Assembly (NCBI RefSeq): GCF_963678635.1
Contig: NC_087063.1
Coordinates: 60,644,759-60,708,758 of the forward strand
Direction: 5' to 3'
Length of the DNA: 64,000 nt
Source: Symsagittifera roscoffensis
Lineage: Eukaryota; Xenacoelomorpha; Acoela; Convolutidae
This document shows, one piece after another, positions 21,666-31,899 of the stretch. The first letter of the stretch is position 1. Each line of letters begins with the position of its first letter. Under the pieces are notes generated by a model that saw nothing but the letters and a program-made list of their open reading frames with translations, was not told the origin of the DNA and made no database searches. The translations under genes and the position numbers were made by a program.

Positions 21666-23612
21666 ATGGCGTCTTCCTATTTCGTTGTGCTGGATGGAGC
21701 AGACGCTGGAATATACAACTCCTTGAATGAGGCGGAAGCCAAATGTGGCTCCTTGGACGCCAGAACAGTCGAGAAGTACCAGAATTTGCCTGATGCTTTT
21801 AATTGCTTTCAGTCGCGCAGAGTTAGTTTGTCAGGATCTCAATCGCAGTCGCAATCTAGTGAAACGATGGGAACAAAAGTAGAAGAAAATATTATACGTC
21901 GCACAAAAAGCCAATGCAAGCCTAAAGCAGAATCTTTTGAACCAGAATTTTCAAATGTGACTGATGAATTTCTTCGAAGTCCTAAAAAGATAGTCAAAAC
22001 ATCTAAAAGCGCAGTGAATAGAGTTTCTTCTGTAAAGAAAGTCTCTGAAGTTGCTAAGAAAGTACCAAAAGCTGAAAAGAAAACACTGAAGTCTCCAAAA
22101 ATTGACAGGAAGCCAAAAACCCGAAATGTCTGCATACAAGCTGAACGAATGGCTACAGCATGTGCCAAATGCAAAAATGGAGTAAAGCAATCCCAATCTC
22201 AAAAATGGGTGGCATTGATCGACAATGGGAGCCAGACTAACGTGGCGACGCTAACTAAAGGAATGCAAACTTCTGTTTGTGCTGATTTGGGAGGCTGTGT
22301 TTGCTGCATTTCGTCAGAGGTTTCTAAGATACAATTGTCGGAGGTATCATGGGACAGTCTAAGGTCACTCACAGTGCCTTTTCTTGGAAAACTAACGAAG
22401 GTTTTTTTTGGTTTATATCTCACAAACTTAATATTGGATCCCAAGAATGCATAGAATTGTTCACTGCGTGTTACAGGAGGGGGAATGTCTGGCTCCGCGA
22501 AAAGATCTTCCTACCGAGTGGTATCTGAGACACGATTGGTTCAGCCTCAAAGCTACAATAGCCTCAAGCAGGTCGAAGAAGAAAACGAATGCAAGAGCAA
22601 ATTACCCGAGAAGTCCTCTGAACAGAAAACGAACCAGGGCCTCGACAATCGTTCGAAAAGCCTTGACGAGGAATACTCCTGGTGGAAGCGTTGGTATGGC
22701 AACGAATGGTTTCAAAATTCCAAAGAAGAAGAGGCGACTGGAAGAAGAGGTGGATGATCACGCGGACTCTGGCATGTCTGGAATTGGAATGGACATGGAT
22801 TGGATCCAATGCACTCAAGCTCGGTTAGACGATGTGACATACGACTCAAGAGACATTCCACGTAAGAATTTAATTGAGTTAAAATGACCAATTCAGCAGA
22901 GTATTCGATGCACCACTGGCCGATTAAGTGGGGCGGGGGTGGGAAGAACCGGTAATTAAAACAAGAAAACATAAAACAAGAAGCTTGTGTATGATTTTGT
23001 GTTCTGATACCGAAAATTATTATTTAAGCTCACTGTCATTCTTGACCTATGTACTTGTCGTTCATTCAGGGTTTGAAATTTTATGAACATAGGTAAAGTA
23101 TTCTGTTTTAAGGCTGTTTTTGACAAAAAACGAAACGAATAGTCTTAAATTTGTACTCAACTTTAGATGACTCGATAGGACTGGATTACGAAATTATCTT
23201 CTCAGACTACCTTTCGATGTCAGTGACTCACGTCAAGATTGAAGACGCCTACATTCAGTTGAATCACCAAATTCAAAACCTCGTTCGATTTCTCAATATG
23301 CTCTGTAGGCGAACCTCAGTGACTAAAGTTGAACTGAAAACATGCAGAAGTGGTATGAGAGCAGATGAACAATTAGCGCTTCTGAATGAATTGAAGTTTT
23401 GCATGAAGAAAACTAGGTGCATTGATTTTGCGTTTGTTTTTGACACACGCCTGCATGACAGAATTATTAAATTCAATAACGGATGGTCGGTGTGTTTGGG
23501 GAGAGGTCTGGACTATTTCCAAAAAAGTGATTCTATACTTGACAGAAACGACATGTCTGTACGTAAAACCCGGGCTTTCAGAGTTATAACTTATAAATCT
23601 GGAAAATTCTGA
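21666..23612 (+). CDS. MIT_C-domain protein with RNase H1 N-terminal-like segment (uncharacterised), three exons
   Basis: Exons 21666-22400, 22477-22861 and 23167-23612 join with matching phases (0, then 1) to 521 aa. The C-terminal ~148 residues match the MIT_C (PLD-like) domain of MITD1: KIEDAYI, LVRFLNML, HDRIIKFNNGW and GRGLDYF. In MITD1 this domain binds membranes during ESCRT-III-dependent abscission. There is no HKD motif, so it should not be a phospholipase. Unlike MITD1, no MIT domain is visible. Residues ~4-47 (YFVVLDGADAGIYNSLNEAE, then KYQN, AFNCF) resemble the viroplasmin/RNase H1 N-terminal fold; no RNase H catalytic domain follows. Residues ~60-165 are Lys/Ser-rich. Cysteines cluster at ~165-220 (CAKCK, GGCVCC). 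Exon 2 carries LAPRKDLPTEWYLRHDW and a nuclear-localisation-like PKKKRR (~327-332). A poly(A) signal AATAAA is at 23766. The MIT_C call is firm; the N-terminal call is weaker. Confidence 0.75.
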
Positions 23613-24099
23613 TTTTTTGGTTGATTTATTTGGGTGCTACATGCCACGTATCGATGATCAATTAATTTACAACAATTTTTGTTTTAGAACTTTGAGAAAT
23701 ATATGATATATACGATAATTTTGTTTTGAATATGAGTCTTGTGGAAATGTAGAAAAGCGGATGAAAATAAATTTTCTTTAAATTTAATTGTTTTTAACAG
23801 CTCACTAGAATACTAAAAAGACCCATTGAGAGAATATATCAGAAATGTTAGTTTTTGGGCAATTTGCGAAGATTTGAATCGAGTTTTTTTTGTCACCAAC
23901 TCCCCGTTTTGAGGCCAAATCAGTCACTTGGTTACTCAAGGGAAGAAAATTTCTTCATTGATGTAAGGGATGGTTACGCTTTCGATAAGCAAGCGTTATC
24001 AAACTGGAATATAGACATTTTTTTCTTGTTAACAACTAGTTTAACGAAATCAGTTGAATCACTTGCTGACTTCTTTTCACTTCTCTTCTTTTAACTTCT

Positions 24100-24185
24100 T
24101 CCAGGTTGCTTCCCCCTTGGCCTGGAGGTAAAACAGTTGCCTGTGTACCCTAAGGTCTGTAGTTCGAGTCGTCGCCGGAACTAGT
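24100..24185 (+). repeat. tRNA-derived SINE head
   Basis: Pol III box A-like TTGGCCTGGAGG (24117-24128) and box B-like AGTTCGAGTCG (24161-24171) at tRNA spacing, followed by a T run. It does not fold as a full tRNA, so I read it as a SINE head rather than a tRNA gene. Confidence 0.6.
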
Positions 24186-24224
24186 TTTTTTTTTTTCATT
24201 ATCAAGGAAATTGAAAAAAAATTC

Positions 24225-24665
24225 CGAGAAAATTGAATTGTTGGTTTTTCGTTTGTTCGCTCAAGTTTTGTCGGCCAAATTGCCACAACGGATTTTGCTT
24301 GTGCTGTAGAAAATTTTCTTTCTAGTTGCAAGTGCAAGCTTTGTTCATTCTAGTTTCAGGGGGACTGAGGAGATTTTTTAAAAAAATCATAGAATCTTTT
24401 TCCGTTCAGTTGTGTCTGCTCAAAGATTGTCGGCTTAGTTTTCACATCACTGATTTTTCTTGTGCTGTAAACAACTTGCATTGTAGTTGCAAGTGCCAGA
24501 GTTGTCCATTGGTGTTTAAGGTGGGACTTTAAGCTTTTTCAAATAAAATTATTATGTTTTTTTCCGGCTCAACTTGTGTCTGCTCAAAGATTGTCCGCTG
24601 TTTCTTTTCGTAAGTTTTGTTCCGTTGTTGCTGATTTGAAATTCAAGTGCCTGGCATGTTTACAT
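24225..24665. repeat. Degenerate ~165-bp tandem repeat, three copies
   Basis: GCTCAAG/GCTCAAAGATTGTC returns at 24259, 24418 and 24592 (spacings 159 and 174). Shared blocks include TTGTGCTGTA and AGTTGCAAGTGC. Copies are clearly diverged. Confidence 0.65.
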
Positions 24666-24725
24666 GACCTAGTTTATTGCAAATTTTTTTTTTGGTTTTT
24701 ATTTTTTTTTAATTTTTGTGCTGTA

Positions 24726-24761
24726 TCGCAAGTGGTGCGAAGCTCCGCTTCGCCTCTGTGT
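24726..24761 (+). repeat. SINE-tail hairpin motif
   Basis: Contains the perfect stem-loop GCGAAGCTCCGCTTCGC (24737-24753; 7-bp arms, 3-nt loop), preceded by GCAAGTGGT and followed by CTCTGTG. It ends about 30 bp before the LMAN1 acceptor. Confidence 0.75.
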
Positions 24762-24790
24762 TTCAATAACGATATTTCGGTTCTTATTTT

Positions 24791-24793
24791 CAG
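24791..24793 (+). other. 3' splice acceptor 8 nt upstream of the LMAN1 start
   Basis: GGTTCTTATTTTCAG ends at 24793 and the ATG is at 24802. Confidence 0.7.
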
Positions 24794-24801
24794 GTTATTT
24801 C

Positions 24802-26253
24802 ATGTGGTTGTTTGCAGTATCCGCCTTATTTTTGGTCGCCACTGGCGATGACCTGATCCGCAAATTCGAATACCAGTACAGTTTCAAAGGCCCACAGCTA
24901 ACCATAGACAACCAGGTTCCCTTCTGGAGCCATGGAGAAAGTGCTCTACCGAGCGAAGACCAAATTAGACTTGTGCCCTCAATCCGTAGCAAGAAAGGAT
25001 TCGTCTGGTCCCAATTCGCATATGCCAGTAAAGACTTTGAAGTCGAAGTTACATTTAAAATAACAGGTAGAGGTAGAATCGGTGCCGATGGAATGGCCGT
25101 GTGGTTTACAGACTCACCTGGATTTGAAGGAAATGTCTATGGCAACCGAGACATGTGGAATGGATTAGGAATTTTCATGGATTCCTATGACAATGATGGA
25201 AAAGGAAACAACCCCTACATATCGATTGTTGCGAACGGCGGAAGCAAAAGTTACGACCACGCCGCTGACGGCGGAGACATGGTGTTGGCAGGATGCCAGT
25301 ATGATTTCAGAAACAAGCCATACCCTGTAAAATTGAAGTTCAAGTACTACAAACAAGAAATAAAACTCTGGTACTCAGCTGGTCTGACGCAAGAACCAGA
25401 GTATGAGCTTTGCCTGACTCATTATTATGATAAAATGCCAGATTCCAAATTTTTAGGTCTTTCTGCAGCTACTGGAGGACTAGCTGATGATCATGATGTA
25501 CTTAGTTTCTTGACGTACAGTCTGAGGCCTAAAGAGGCAAAAGATAGTCAGAAGATAGCAGATGCGGATAAAGAAAGACTCTCAGAGGAGTTCAAAAAGT
25601 TCTCAGATACAATGGAAGAGCGGAAGAAGAATTTCCGGGAGGAAAATCCAAGTAAGTTCAAGGATATTGATGATCCAGATTTTGAGGATGTCCAGGAGCG
25701 TCAGTTGAGACTCATCTTTGACGGCCAACATCGCTTGTTCAGATCTCTCAATGAAATCAAAGCCAAGTTAGATGGGTCTGGAAAGCCTGGAACCGGAACT
25801 AGCGGTAGTGCAGTATCTAGCGACCAAATAAGGCGGCTACAAACCGAATTAGGCAGTATAGGAAGCACAATTAACCACGTGTACACAGTAGCCAATGAGC
25901 AAAAGACCATTCTTCGCGAAATCCAAAATAGAGTAGTGCAAATACAAACAGGCAGAGCACCCAGCCCTGGACAAGTACCAGGTGCCACGACTGGAGCAGG
26001 CCTAGATGCAGTGGCTAAGGATGATTTAACATCAATCAAACAGGACCTAGCAGGACTAAAAGAGAATGTTCGAAAAATTCCGATTGAGTGTCCAAAGATT
26101 CCGCCTAGACTTTCAGCGTCCGCGAGTGAATCAGACGGAAACTGCATCGGTAACTCGACGTTTATAATATTTGCAGTACTTCAAATAGTCTTAATGGGTA
26201 TTTACGTTTACTTCCAGCGCCAAAAGGAACAGTCAGCCAAGAAGTTTTTCTAA
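24802..26253 (+). CDS. LMAN1: ERGIC-53 / LMAN1, L-type lectin cargo receptor
   Basis: 483 aa in one exon. ERGIC-53 is a mannose-binding cargo receptor that cycles between ER and Golgi. The signal peptide is MWLFAVSALFLVATG. The L-type lectin domain (~20-260) keeps the sugar/calcium residues in IFMDSYDNDGKGNNP and YDHAADG, and the blocks RDFRNKPYPV and SAATGGLADDHDVLSFLTY. A long charged helical stalk follows (~265-400), then two luminal cysteines near the membrane (IECPK, DGNCIG), one transmembrane helix (~452-470) and a 12-residue cytosolic tail ending in KKFF, the known ER exit/retrieval signal. An open frame extends 28 codons upstream, but it runs through the splice acceptor and a SINE, so I start at 24802. 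Vertebrate LMAN1 genes have many introns; none is present here. A poly(A) signal AATAAA lies at 26594-26599. Confidence 0.95.
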   Translation: MWLFAVSALFLVATGDDLIRKFEYQYSFKGPQLTIDNQVPFWSHGESALPSEDQIRLVPSIRSKKGFVWSQFAYASKDFEVEVTFKITGRGRIGADGMAVWFTDSPGFEGNVYGNRDMWNGLGIFMDSYDNDGKGNNPYISIVANGGSKSYDHAADGGDMVLAGCQYDFRNKPYPVKLKFKYYKQEIKLWYSAGLTQEPEYELCLTHYYDKMPDSKFLGLSAATGGLADDHDVLSFLTYSLRPKEAKDSQKIADADKERLSEEFKKFSDTMEERKKNFREENPSKFKDIDDPDFEDVQERQLRLIFDGQHRLFRSLNEIKAKLDGSGKPGTGTSGSAVSSDQIRRLQTELGSIGSTINHVYTVANEQKTILREIQNRVVQIQTGRAPSPGQVPGATTGAGLDAVAKDDLTSIKQDLAGLKENVRKIPIECPKIPPRLSASASESDGNCIGNSTFIIFAVLQIVLMGIYVYFQRQKEQSAKKFF

Positions 26254-27072
26254 CTTCAGATCTTCCTTTCGCTACGACGAACAGGTTGTGTCGTCCGGCC
26301 TGCTTTAAAAGCCGGGCTTGCTTTGCTAAGTTTGTTGGTGTAACTACTGTAATCAAGCTATGTTCAAGTTTTATTTTACATTCCTCGCAAATTAAATGTT
26401 CAATTTCAAAAATGAACCAGTTCGGTTTATATTAGTTATTGTTTTTTTAATGTCACTCTCATAGTCTAATATTTCGCTTTTTTGTGCTCTTAACAGCTAA
26501 AGTTGGTTGCCTGAACTGTTTTTACTTCTGATGATACCGAACTGGTTCTGTTTAGTTTTAAGCAATCAGTGCTATGATATCATACCTAAGTTAAATAAAG
26601 ATACTAGTCAATCAATTTGGTGCGTGGAGGAAAGTTGTGTTTAAGTGTGACTGTTAATTGATTTGAATTAAGCTATAGAGTATTTACAAATTTTCATTAT
26701 TTGTTAACTTCTGTGAAGGCTAATCTGACCTGACTAATTTAAAATTAGACATTTCAGTTTTTATTTCTGAACTAGCACCAACAAGGACTAAATATCCTGT
26801 ACTTCCAGATAGGCAGATTCTGTACTTCCAGATTCCGTACTGGTTCTTGTATTCGATAAATGAAATTTTGAATGTCTCGCGACTGGCTTGTAAGTCTATG
26901 TGCTAACTATACCAGGGCGGTATCTAGAGTTTCTTGTACCTCGGTTTTTTTTCGGGTTTCTATAGCTACATCTAGATCAGCAGTCACATTTCTATCTGTC
27001 AAGCTTTTACTTTCAGCGCTTGTTAGTCTCTGTCAGTTTTGTTCACATTGATTTTGGTGTTTTTTTTTTCAG
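26254..27072. other. Gap between LMAN1 and AP1S
   Basis: LMAN1 3' UTR with AATAAA at 26594-26599, then about 470 bp of AT-rich sequence without a recognisable gene or repeat, ending in a long T tract and TTCAG. Confidence 0.6.
27070..27072 (+). other. 3' splice acceptor 8 nt upstream of the AP1S start
   Basis: A ten-base T tract followed by CAG ends at 27072 and the ATG is at 27081. Confidence 0.75.
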
Positions 27073-27080
27073 GGCAGAGA

Positions 27081-27823
27081 ATGATTAAGTTCATGCTGCT
27101 GTTCAGCCGGCAGGGCAAAGTGAGGCTGCAACAGTGGTACGAGGCATATCCCGAGAAGCAGAAGAAGAAGACGATGCGAGAACTAATCGCAGTCATCCTG
27201 TCACGCAAGCCAAAGATGAGCAGCTTCCTGGAGTACAAGGAACTCAAGGTCATATACAAACGATATGCTAGTTTGTACTTCTGCTGTGCGGTAGAGCAGA
27301 ACGATAACGAACTCATAGTGCTAGAAGTGATCCACAGGTGTGTACAACATGCTGTACGAGAGGTCAATATTTGCTCAAACGGCTTTTAAATGCAACCAGT
27401 TCAATTGACGGCAAAAGTTCAATCCTTAAATCGAACCTTTTGTCTTTGGATCGTAACCGTTTAATTTTAAAGGTCATGTGTTAAATGTTTATTTTTGGCA
27501 TAATAATTACATGGCATGGCCATGGTAGTACATGGTAATTATGTTTTCAGGCACTGTTTGACATGTCTGATGGTTGGAAGTCGCGAATTTGAGTTGCATT
27601 TTTCAGGTACGTGGAACTGCTTGACAAATACTTCGGCAGTGTTTGTGAGCTGGATATCATCTTCAACTTCGAGAAGGCCTATTACATGCTGGGGGAATTA
27701 GTGCTAGGAGGTGAGATCCAAGAGACGAGTAAGAAAAATGTCCTCAAAGCAATAGCAGACCAGGACATTCTGCAAGAGGAACATGAGACGCGCAATCTTC
27801 TCGAGGAGATCGGACTGACTTAG
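27081..27823 (+). CDS. AP1S: AP-1 complex subunit sigma, two coding exons
   Basis: Exons 27081-27337 and 27607-27823 join in frame (split Arg codon, phase 2) to 157 aa, the usual length for AP-1 sigma (157-158 aa). This small subunit belongs to the clathrin adaptor AP-1 at the trans-Golgi network and endosomes; with gamma it forms the site that reads dileucine sorting signals. The start [20 protein letters not shown], the block [20 protein letters not shown] and the C-terminal part [20 protein letters not shown] through [11 protein letters not shown] to LLEEIGLT identify sigma-1 rather than sigma-2, -3 or -4. The 269-bp intron has donor AG|GTGTGT and acceptor TTTTTCAG|GTAC. The protein is complete. 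Confidence 0.95.
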
Positions 27824-28195
27824 TAATCTTGAGCTGAAAGGTCAGCTTGGTATATCATATTGAAAGCTGCGTGAAAGTGCGAGTTTTGAAAAAGAGAAAT
27901 TGAGCAAAAATTGTATAGGAGAACTGCAGAGAAGTATTATTTATTTCAAGGTTTCTCTTCTGTTTGCCCAATGTTCATTCTACAAGTAGATTTATTTCCC
28001 AAGAGTTAGTCTGCGCATATTGTTGAAGTATAAATGCTTTATTTGTAAATAGTGTTTCTACGCCAATTTATTGTTTCAAATAGGGTTAATTGCAATTAAT
28101 TACTGGAATACACTCATGGTAATATAGTTTGGGCTATTATACGCGTCAACTTTTTTTCTCTATAATTTGATTGAGAAAGGCATTGGTGGTAGTTA
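27824..28195. other. AP1S 3' region, no gene seen
   Basis: AT-rich sequence after the AP1S stop. I see no canonical AATAAA and no repeat before the MITE at 28196. Confidence 0.5.
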
Positions 28196-28516
28196 CAGGA
28201 AGAGGAGGATCTAAGGTTTTCTCGAGGGGGCGGTGATTTTCAAAAAATTGCCAAAAATTTGGTTGACCTTTTTCTATTTTTTTGTGACGCGGGCGAATTT
28301 TTGGAAAAGCAGATCAATTAAAACGTTTTTAGGCTCTTTTGGAAGGCTTTGACCAAAAATTTGGGCGCGCTTTTTTCGCTTTTTTGGCGCGCTTTTTCCG
28401 TAATTATTTATTGACACCAAATGCGCCTTTGGAAAAGTTTTTAGGGTTGGTCAACCAAGTCCTAATTTAGTACCAAAGGTCAGGTGGTCGAAACCTTCCC
28501 CCTTAATCCACTTCTG
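28196..28516. mobile_element. hAT-like MITE, diverged copy (~321 bp)
   Basis: Same family as the element at 39484-39869. Shared inner blocks are CGTTTTTAGGCT, TTTGACCAAAAA and GGCGCGC. The ends are diverged inverted repeats: CAGGAAGAGGAGGATCTAAG, and a right end that reads CAGAAGTGGATTAAGG on the other strand. Flanks GGTAGTTA and GGTAGGTA could be an 8-bp target duplication with one change if shifted by one base. Confidence 0.6.
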
Positions 28517-28758
28517 GTAGGTAGCAGGCGATATAAGATCTCCGGGCGTAACATCTCATTTTGTTACAAAAATTCAGGTACCATTACTTAACTTCAGTTG
28601 GAGTCGTGTTATGTACTGTATTGAAGTCCTTTATGATGTAGTTTGTTTACTGGAGCGGAGCGTAGTGTCATATGAAGCCCTTAAATGACGCTGAAGAACT
28701 GATAGATACAATGCTTTGTTTTGTGCAAAGAAACCGACCGGAACAGAAGTCAATGGAG
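28517..28758. other. Spacer before the 418-bp satellite
   Basis: Short AT-rich spacer with no recognised feature. Confidence 0.4.
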
Positions 28759-30850
28759 AGCACTTATTCGAGACCTAACTGTGGCGGCAAAGGGCAGCAT
28801 TGCTCGTAAAATTCCTATCTGGAGTGTCATATGGTGAAATCTATTTCTTTCTCAGCCACAGTCAAAACTAAAATGAGCAAAAACGGTGGCACTTTTGTAG
28901 CAGTACCATTTTACCAAAGCGAAGCGAGGTGTGATACGACACCGTCAATTATTTTTCCAATCCAAGGTGAAAAGAAGTGCCACGTTTGGTGGCACTTGTG
29001 CACCAGGAGACTGCAATGACAAATAAATATCATAAAAGAACCAAAAAAAGCTATTTGTTTCACAGCTAATAATCATTATTCAACAGTATAATAATTGAAA
29101 TTCGATTTCAGAATTTTCATGCAAAATTTATCCGCAATTTGATTTAATAATATCATATTTCTTACATGCGAAGTTAGCACTTATTCGAGACCTAAATGTG
29201 GCGGCAAAGGGCAACATAGCTCGTAAAATTCCTATCTGGAGTGTCATATGGTGAAATCTGTTTCTTTCTCAGCCACAGTCAAAACTAAAATGATCAAAAA
29301 CGGTGGCACTTTTCAAGCAGTACCATTTTTACCAAAGCGAAGCGAGGTGTGATACGACACCGTCAATTATTTTTCCAATCCAAGCTGAAAAGAAGTGCCA
29401 CGTTTGGTGCCACTTCTGCACCAGGAGACTGCAATGACAAATAAATATCATAAGTGAACCAAAAAAAGCTATTTGTTTCACAGCTAATAATCATTATTCA
29501 ACAGTATAATAATTGAAATTCGATTTCAGAACTTTCATGCAAAATTTATCCGCAATTTGGTTTAATAATATCATATTTATTACAGCGAAGTTAGCACTTA
29601 TTCGAGACCTAAATATGGCGGCAAAGGGCAGCATTGCTCGTAAAATTCCTATCTGGAGTGTCATATGGTGAAATCTATTTCTTTCTCAGCCACAGTCAAA
29701 ACTAAAATGAGCAAAAACGGTGGCACTTTTGTAGCAGTACCATTTTTACCAAAGCGAAGCGAGGTGTGATACGTCACCGTCAATTATTTTTCCAATCCAA
29801 GCTGAAAAGAAGTGCCACGTTTGGTGGCACTTGTGCACCAGGAGACTGCAATGACAAATAAATATCATAAGTGAACCAAAAAAAGCTATTTGTTTCACAG
29901 CTAATAATCATTATTCAACAGTATAATAATTGAAATTCGCTTTCAGAATTTTCATGCAAAATTTATCCGCAATTTGGTTTAATAATATCATATTTATTAC
30001 ATGCGAAGTTAGCACTTATTCGAGACCTAAATGTGGCGGCAAAGGGCAAGCATTGCTCGTAAAATTCCTATCTGGATTGTCATATGGTGAAATCTGTTTC
30101 TTTCTCAGCCACAGTCAAAACTAAAATGAGCAAAAACGGTGGCACTTTTGTAGCAGTACCATTTTTACCAAAGCGAAGCGAGGTGTGATACGACACCGTC
30201 AATTATTTTTCCAATCCAAGCTGAAAAGAAGTGCCATGTTTGGTGGCACTTGTGCACCAGGAGACTGCAATGACAAATAAATATCATAAGTGAACCAAAA
30301 AAAGCTATTTGTTTCACAGCTAATAATCATTATTCAACAGTATAATAATTGAAATTCGATTTCAGAATTTTCATGCAAAATTTATCCGCAATTTGGTTTA
30401 ATAATATCATGTTTATTACATGCGAAGTTAGCACTTATTCGAGAGCTAAATATGGCGGCAAAGGGCAGCATTGCTCGTAAAATTCCTATCTGGAGTGTCA
30501 TATGGTGAAATCTATTTCTTTCTCAGCCACAGTCAAAACTAAAATGAGCAAAAACGGTGGCACTTTTGTAGCAGTACCATTTTTACCAAAGCGAAGCGAG
30601 GTGTGATACGACACCGTCAATTATTTTTCCAATCCAAGCTGAAAAGAAGTGCCACGTTTGGTGGCACTTGTGCACCAGGAGACTGCAATGACAAATAAAT
30701 ATCATAAGTGAACCAAAAAAAGCTATTTGTTTCACAGCTAATAATCATTATTCAACAGTATAATAATTGAAATTCGATTTCAGAATTTTCATGCAAAATT
30801 TATCCGCAATTTGGTTTAATAATATCATATTTATTACATGCGAAGTTAGC
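28759..30850. repeat. Tandem satellite, 418-bp monomer, five copies
   Basis: AGCACTTATTCGAGA starts each unit at 28759, 29176, 29593, 30011 and 30430, and a last partial start is at 30848 (spacings 417-419). Copies are nearly identical. Each carries small hairpins: AGTGCCA...TGGCACT and GGTGTGATACGACACC. One copy (29394-29410) has a base change that breaks the first hairpin. Short open frames across the monomer have stops in each copy and are not genes. Confidence 0.95.
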
Positions 30851-31040
30851 GTGGTTGGTTAGGGTCCTAGCCCGCTCATTTTTTGGCTACGTGGTCTGCA
30901 GAAAGTGCTATGAGCAGGGAAATTTATGTAGCCAAAAAGTGACAAGGTATTTTGGTCAATTTAACGAAGCCAAAAAGTGACATACCCCTTGTCACTTTTT
31001 GGAACTTGGGAAAAATTACCAAAAAGTGACAAGGGTCTAC
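30851..31040. repeat. Cluster of CCAAAAAGTGACAAGG motifs in both orientations
   Basis: CCAAAAAGTGACA occurs at about 30934, 30965 and 31020 and its reverse complement at about 30987. The middle copies form a close hairpin (CCAAAAAGTGACA, then TTGTCACTTTTTGG), and the reverse copy pairs again with the last one. Confidence 0.65.
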
Positions 31041-31830
31041 TTTTTTTGGAAAATAGCTGAAATTCGTCTGAAAGACCTTACTAAATTACCTAAAACCATA
31101 AAAAGGTTCTTATTTTATTGAATAAACACAAAAAACTAGAATTTACATAGTTTTCAACAAGTAAATTGACTAAAAGTTAGAAAATAATAGGAAAACAGCC
31201 CAAAAAGTGCTCAACCCAAAAAAAGACCCCTGGCCCCAAAAACAAAATAAAAATCGATAATTATATGAAATAAAACATAATGTTACGAATTAAACCTTTC
31301 TCAAGATGGGATTGACTGAAAACTATTGTGAAAAATAAGTAATTGAGTATTTGATGCCCAACGCTAAAATTGGGGTGAAGAAAAAAAGCCTGTTTTCTCA
31401 ACCTCATTTGTTTCGGAAATTAGCTGAAACTCAAAAATCACACCTAGTAAAAACACTTAGTAATTCCATAAAAACACCAAAGAGCAGCAAAAAAATTTGT
31501 TGCATCTTTGAAAACTAGAATTATTAGCATTATCAACACGCAAATTGACTAAAAATAAAAAAAAAATGGAAATTGAGCCCAACCCAAAAAAACACTCCTA
31601 GCCACAAAATCATCCAAAAAACAAAAAGTTCGATATGAAACTGAACTAAAACATCATGTTGCGGTTAAATCTTCTCTCAAGAGGTGAACCGACTAAAAAT
31701 TTTACTGAAAAACAAAAAACTGATATTTAAACCCCCAAACCAAAGACTGAAAAAAATGTTCTTCGAATTTGTCAACACCCAGAAAACAAAATTAACCCCA
31801 AAATCAACCATAGCATCTCAAACCAAGGGG
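31041..31830. repeat. Diverged tandem duplication (~370-bp unit, two copies)
   Basis: The order TAGCTGAAA.TC, TAATTCCATAAAAA or its variants, AAATTGACTAAAA, CAACCCAAAAAAA, AAAACAT.ATGTT and TCTCAAGA recurs at about 31050 and 31420. Many substitutions separate the copies. Confidence 0.55.
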
Positions 31831-31899
31831 AGATATATACCTAAGAAATTTCACTTTTCAACAATGAAAAATTATTCACACTTTTTCAGCAGGGTTTGA

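Larger units (their letters stand above)
23613..24793. other. Gap between the MIT_C-domain gene and LMAN1
   Basis: About 1.2 kb. It holds the 3' UTR of the upstream gene (AATAAA at 23766-23771), a tRNA-like SINE head (24100-24185), a degenerate ~165-bp tandem repeat (24225-24665) and a SINE-tail hairpin (24726-24761). No gene is seen. Confidence 0.7.

Noticed and set aside
22485-22757. Alternative frame of the middle exon of the MIT_C gene (90 codons)
   Set aside because: Its phase does not join to exon 1 or exon 3, whereas the chosen frame joins to both.
24718-24801. Longer N-terminus for LMAN1 (28 extra codons)
   Set aside because: The extension reads through a SINE tail and the splice acceptor; the signal peptide begins at 24802.
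28759-30850. CRISPR-like direct repeats
   Set aside because: Repeats are 418 bp head to tail with no unique spacers, in a eukaryotic genome.
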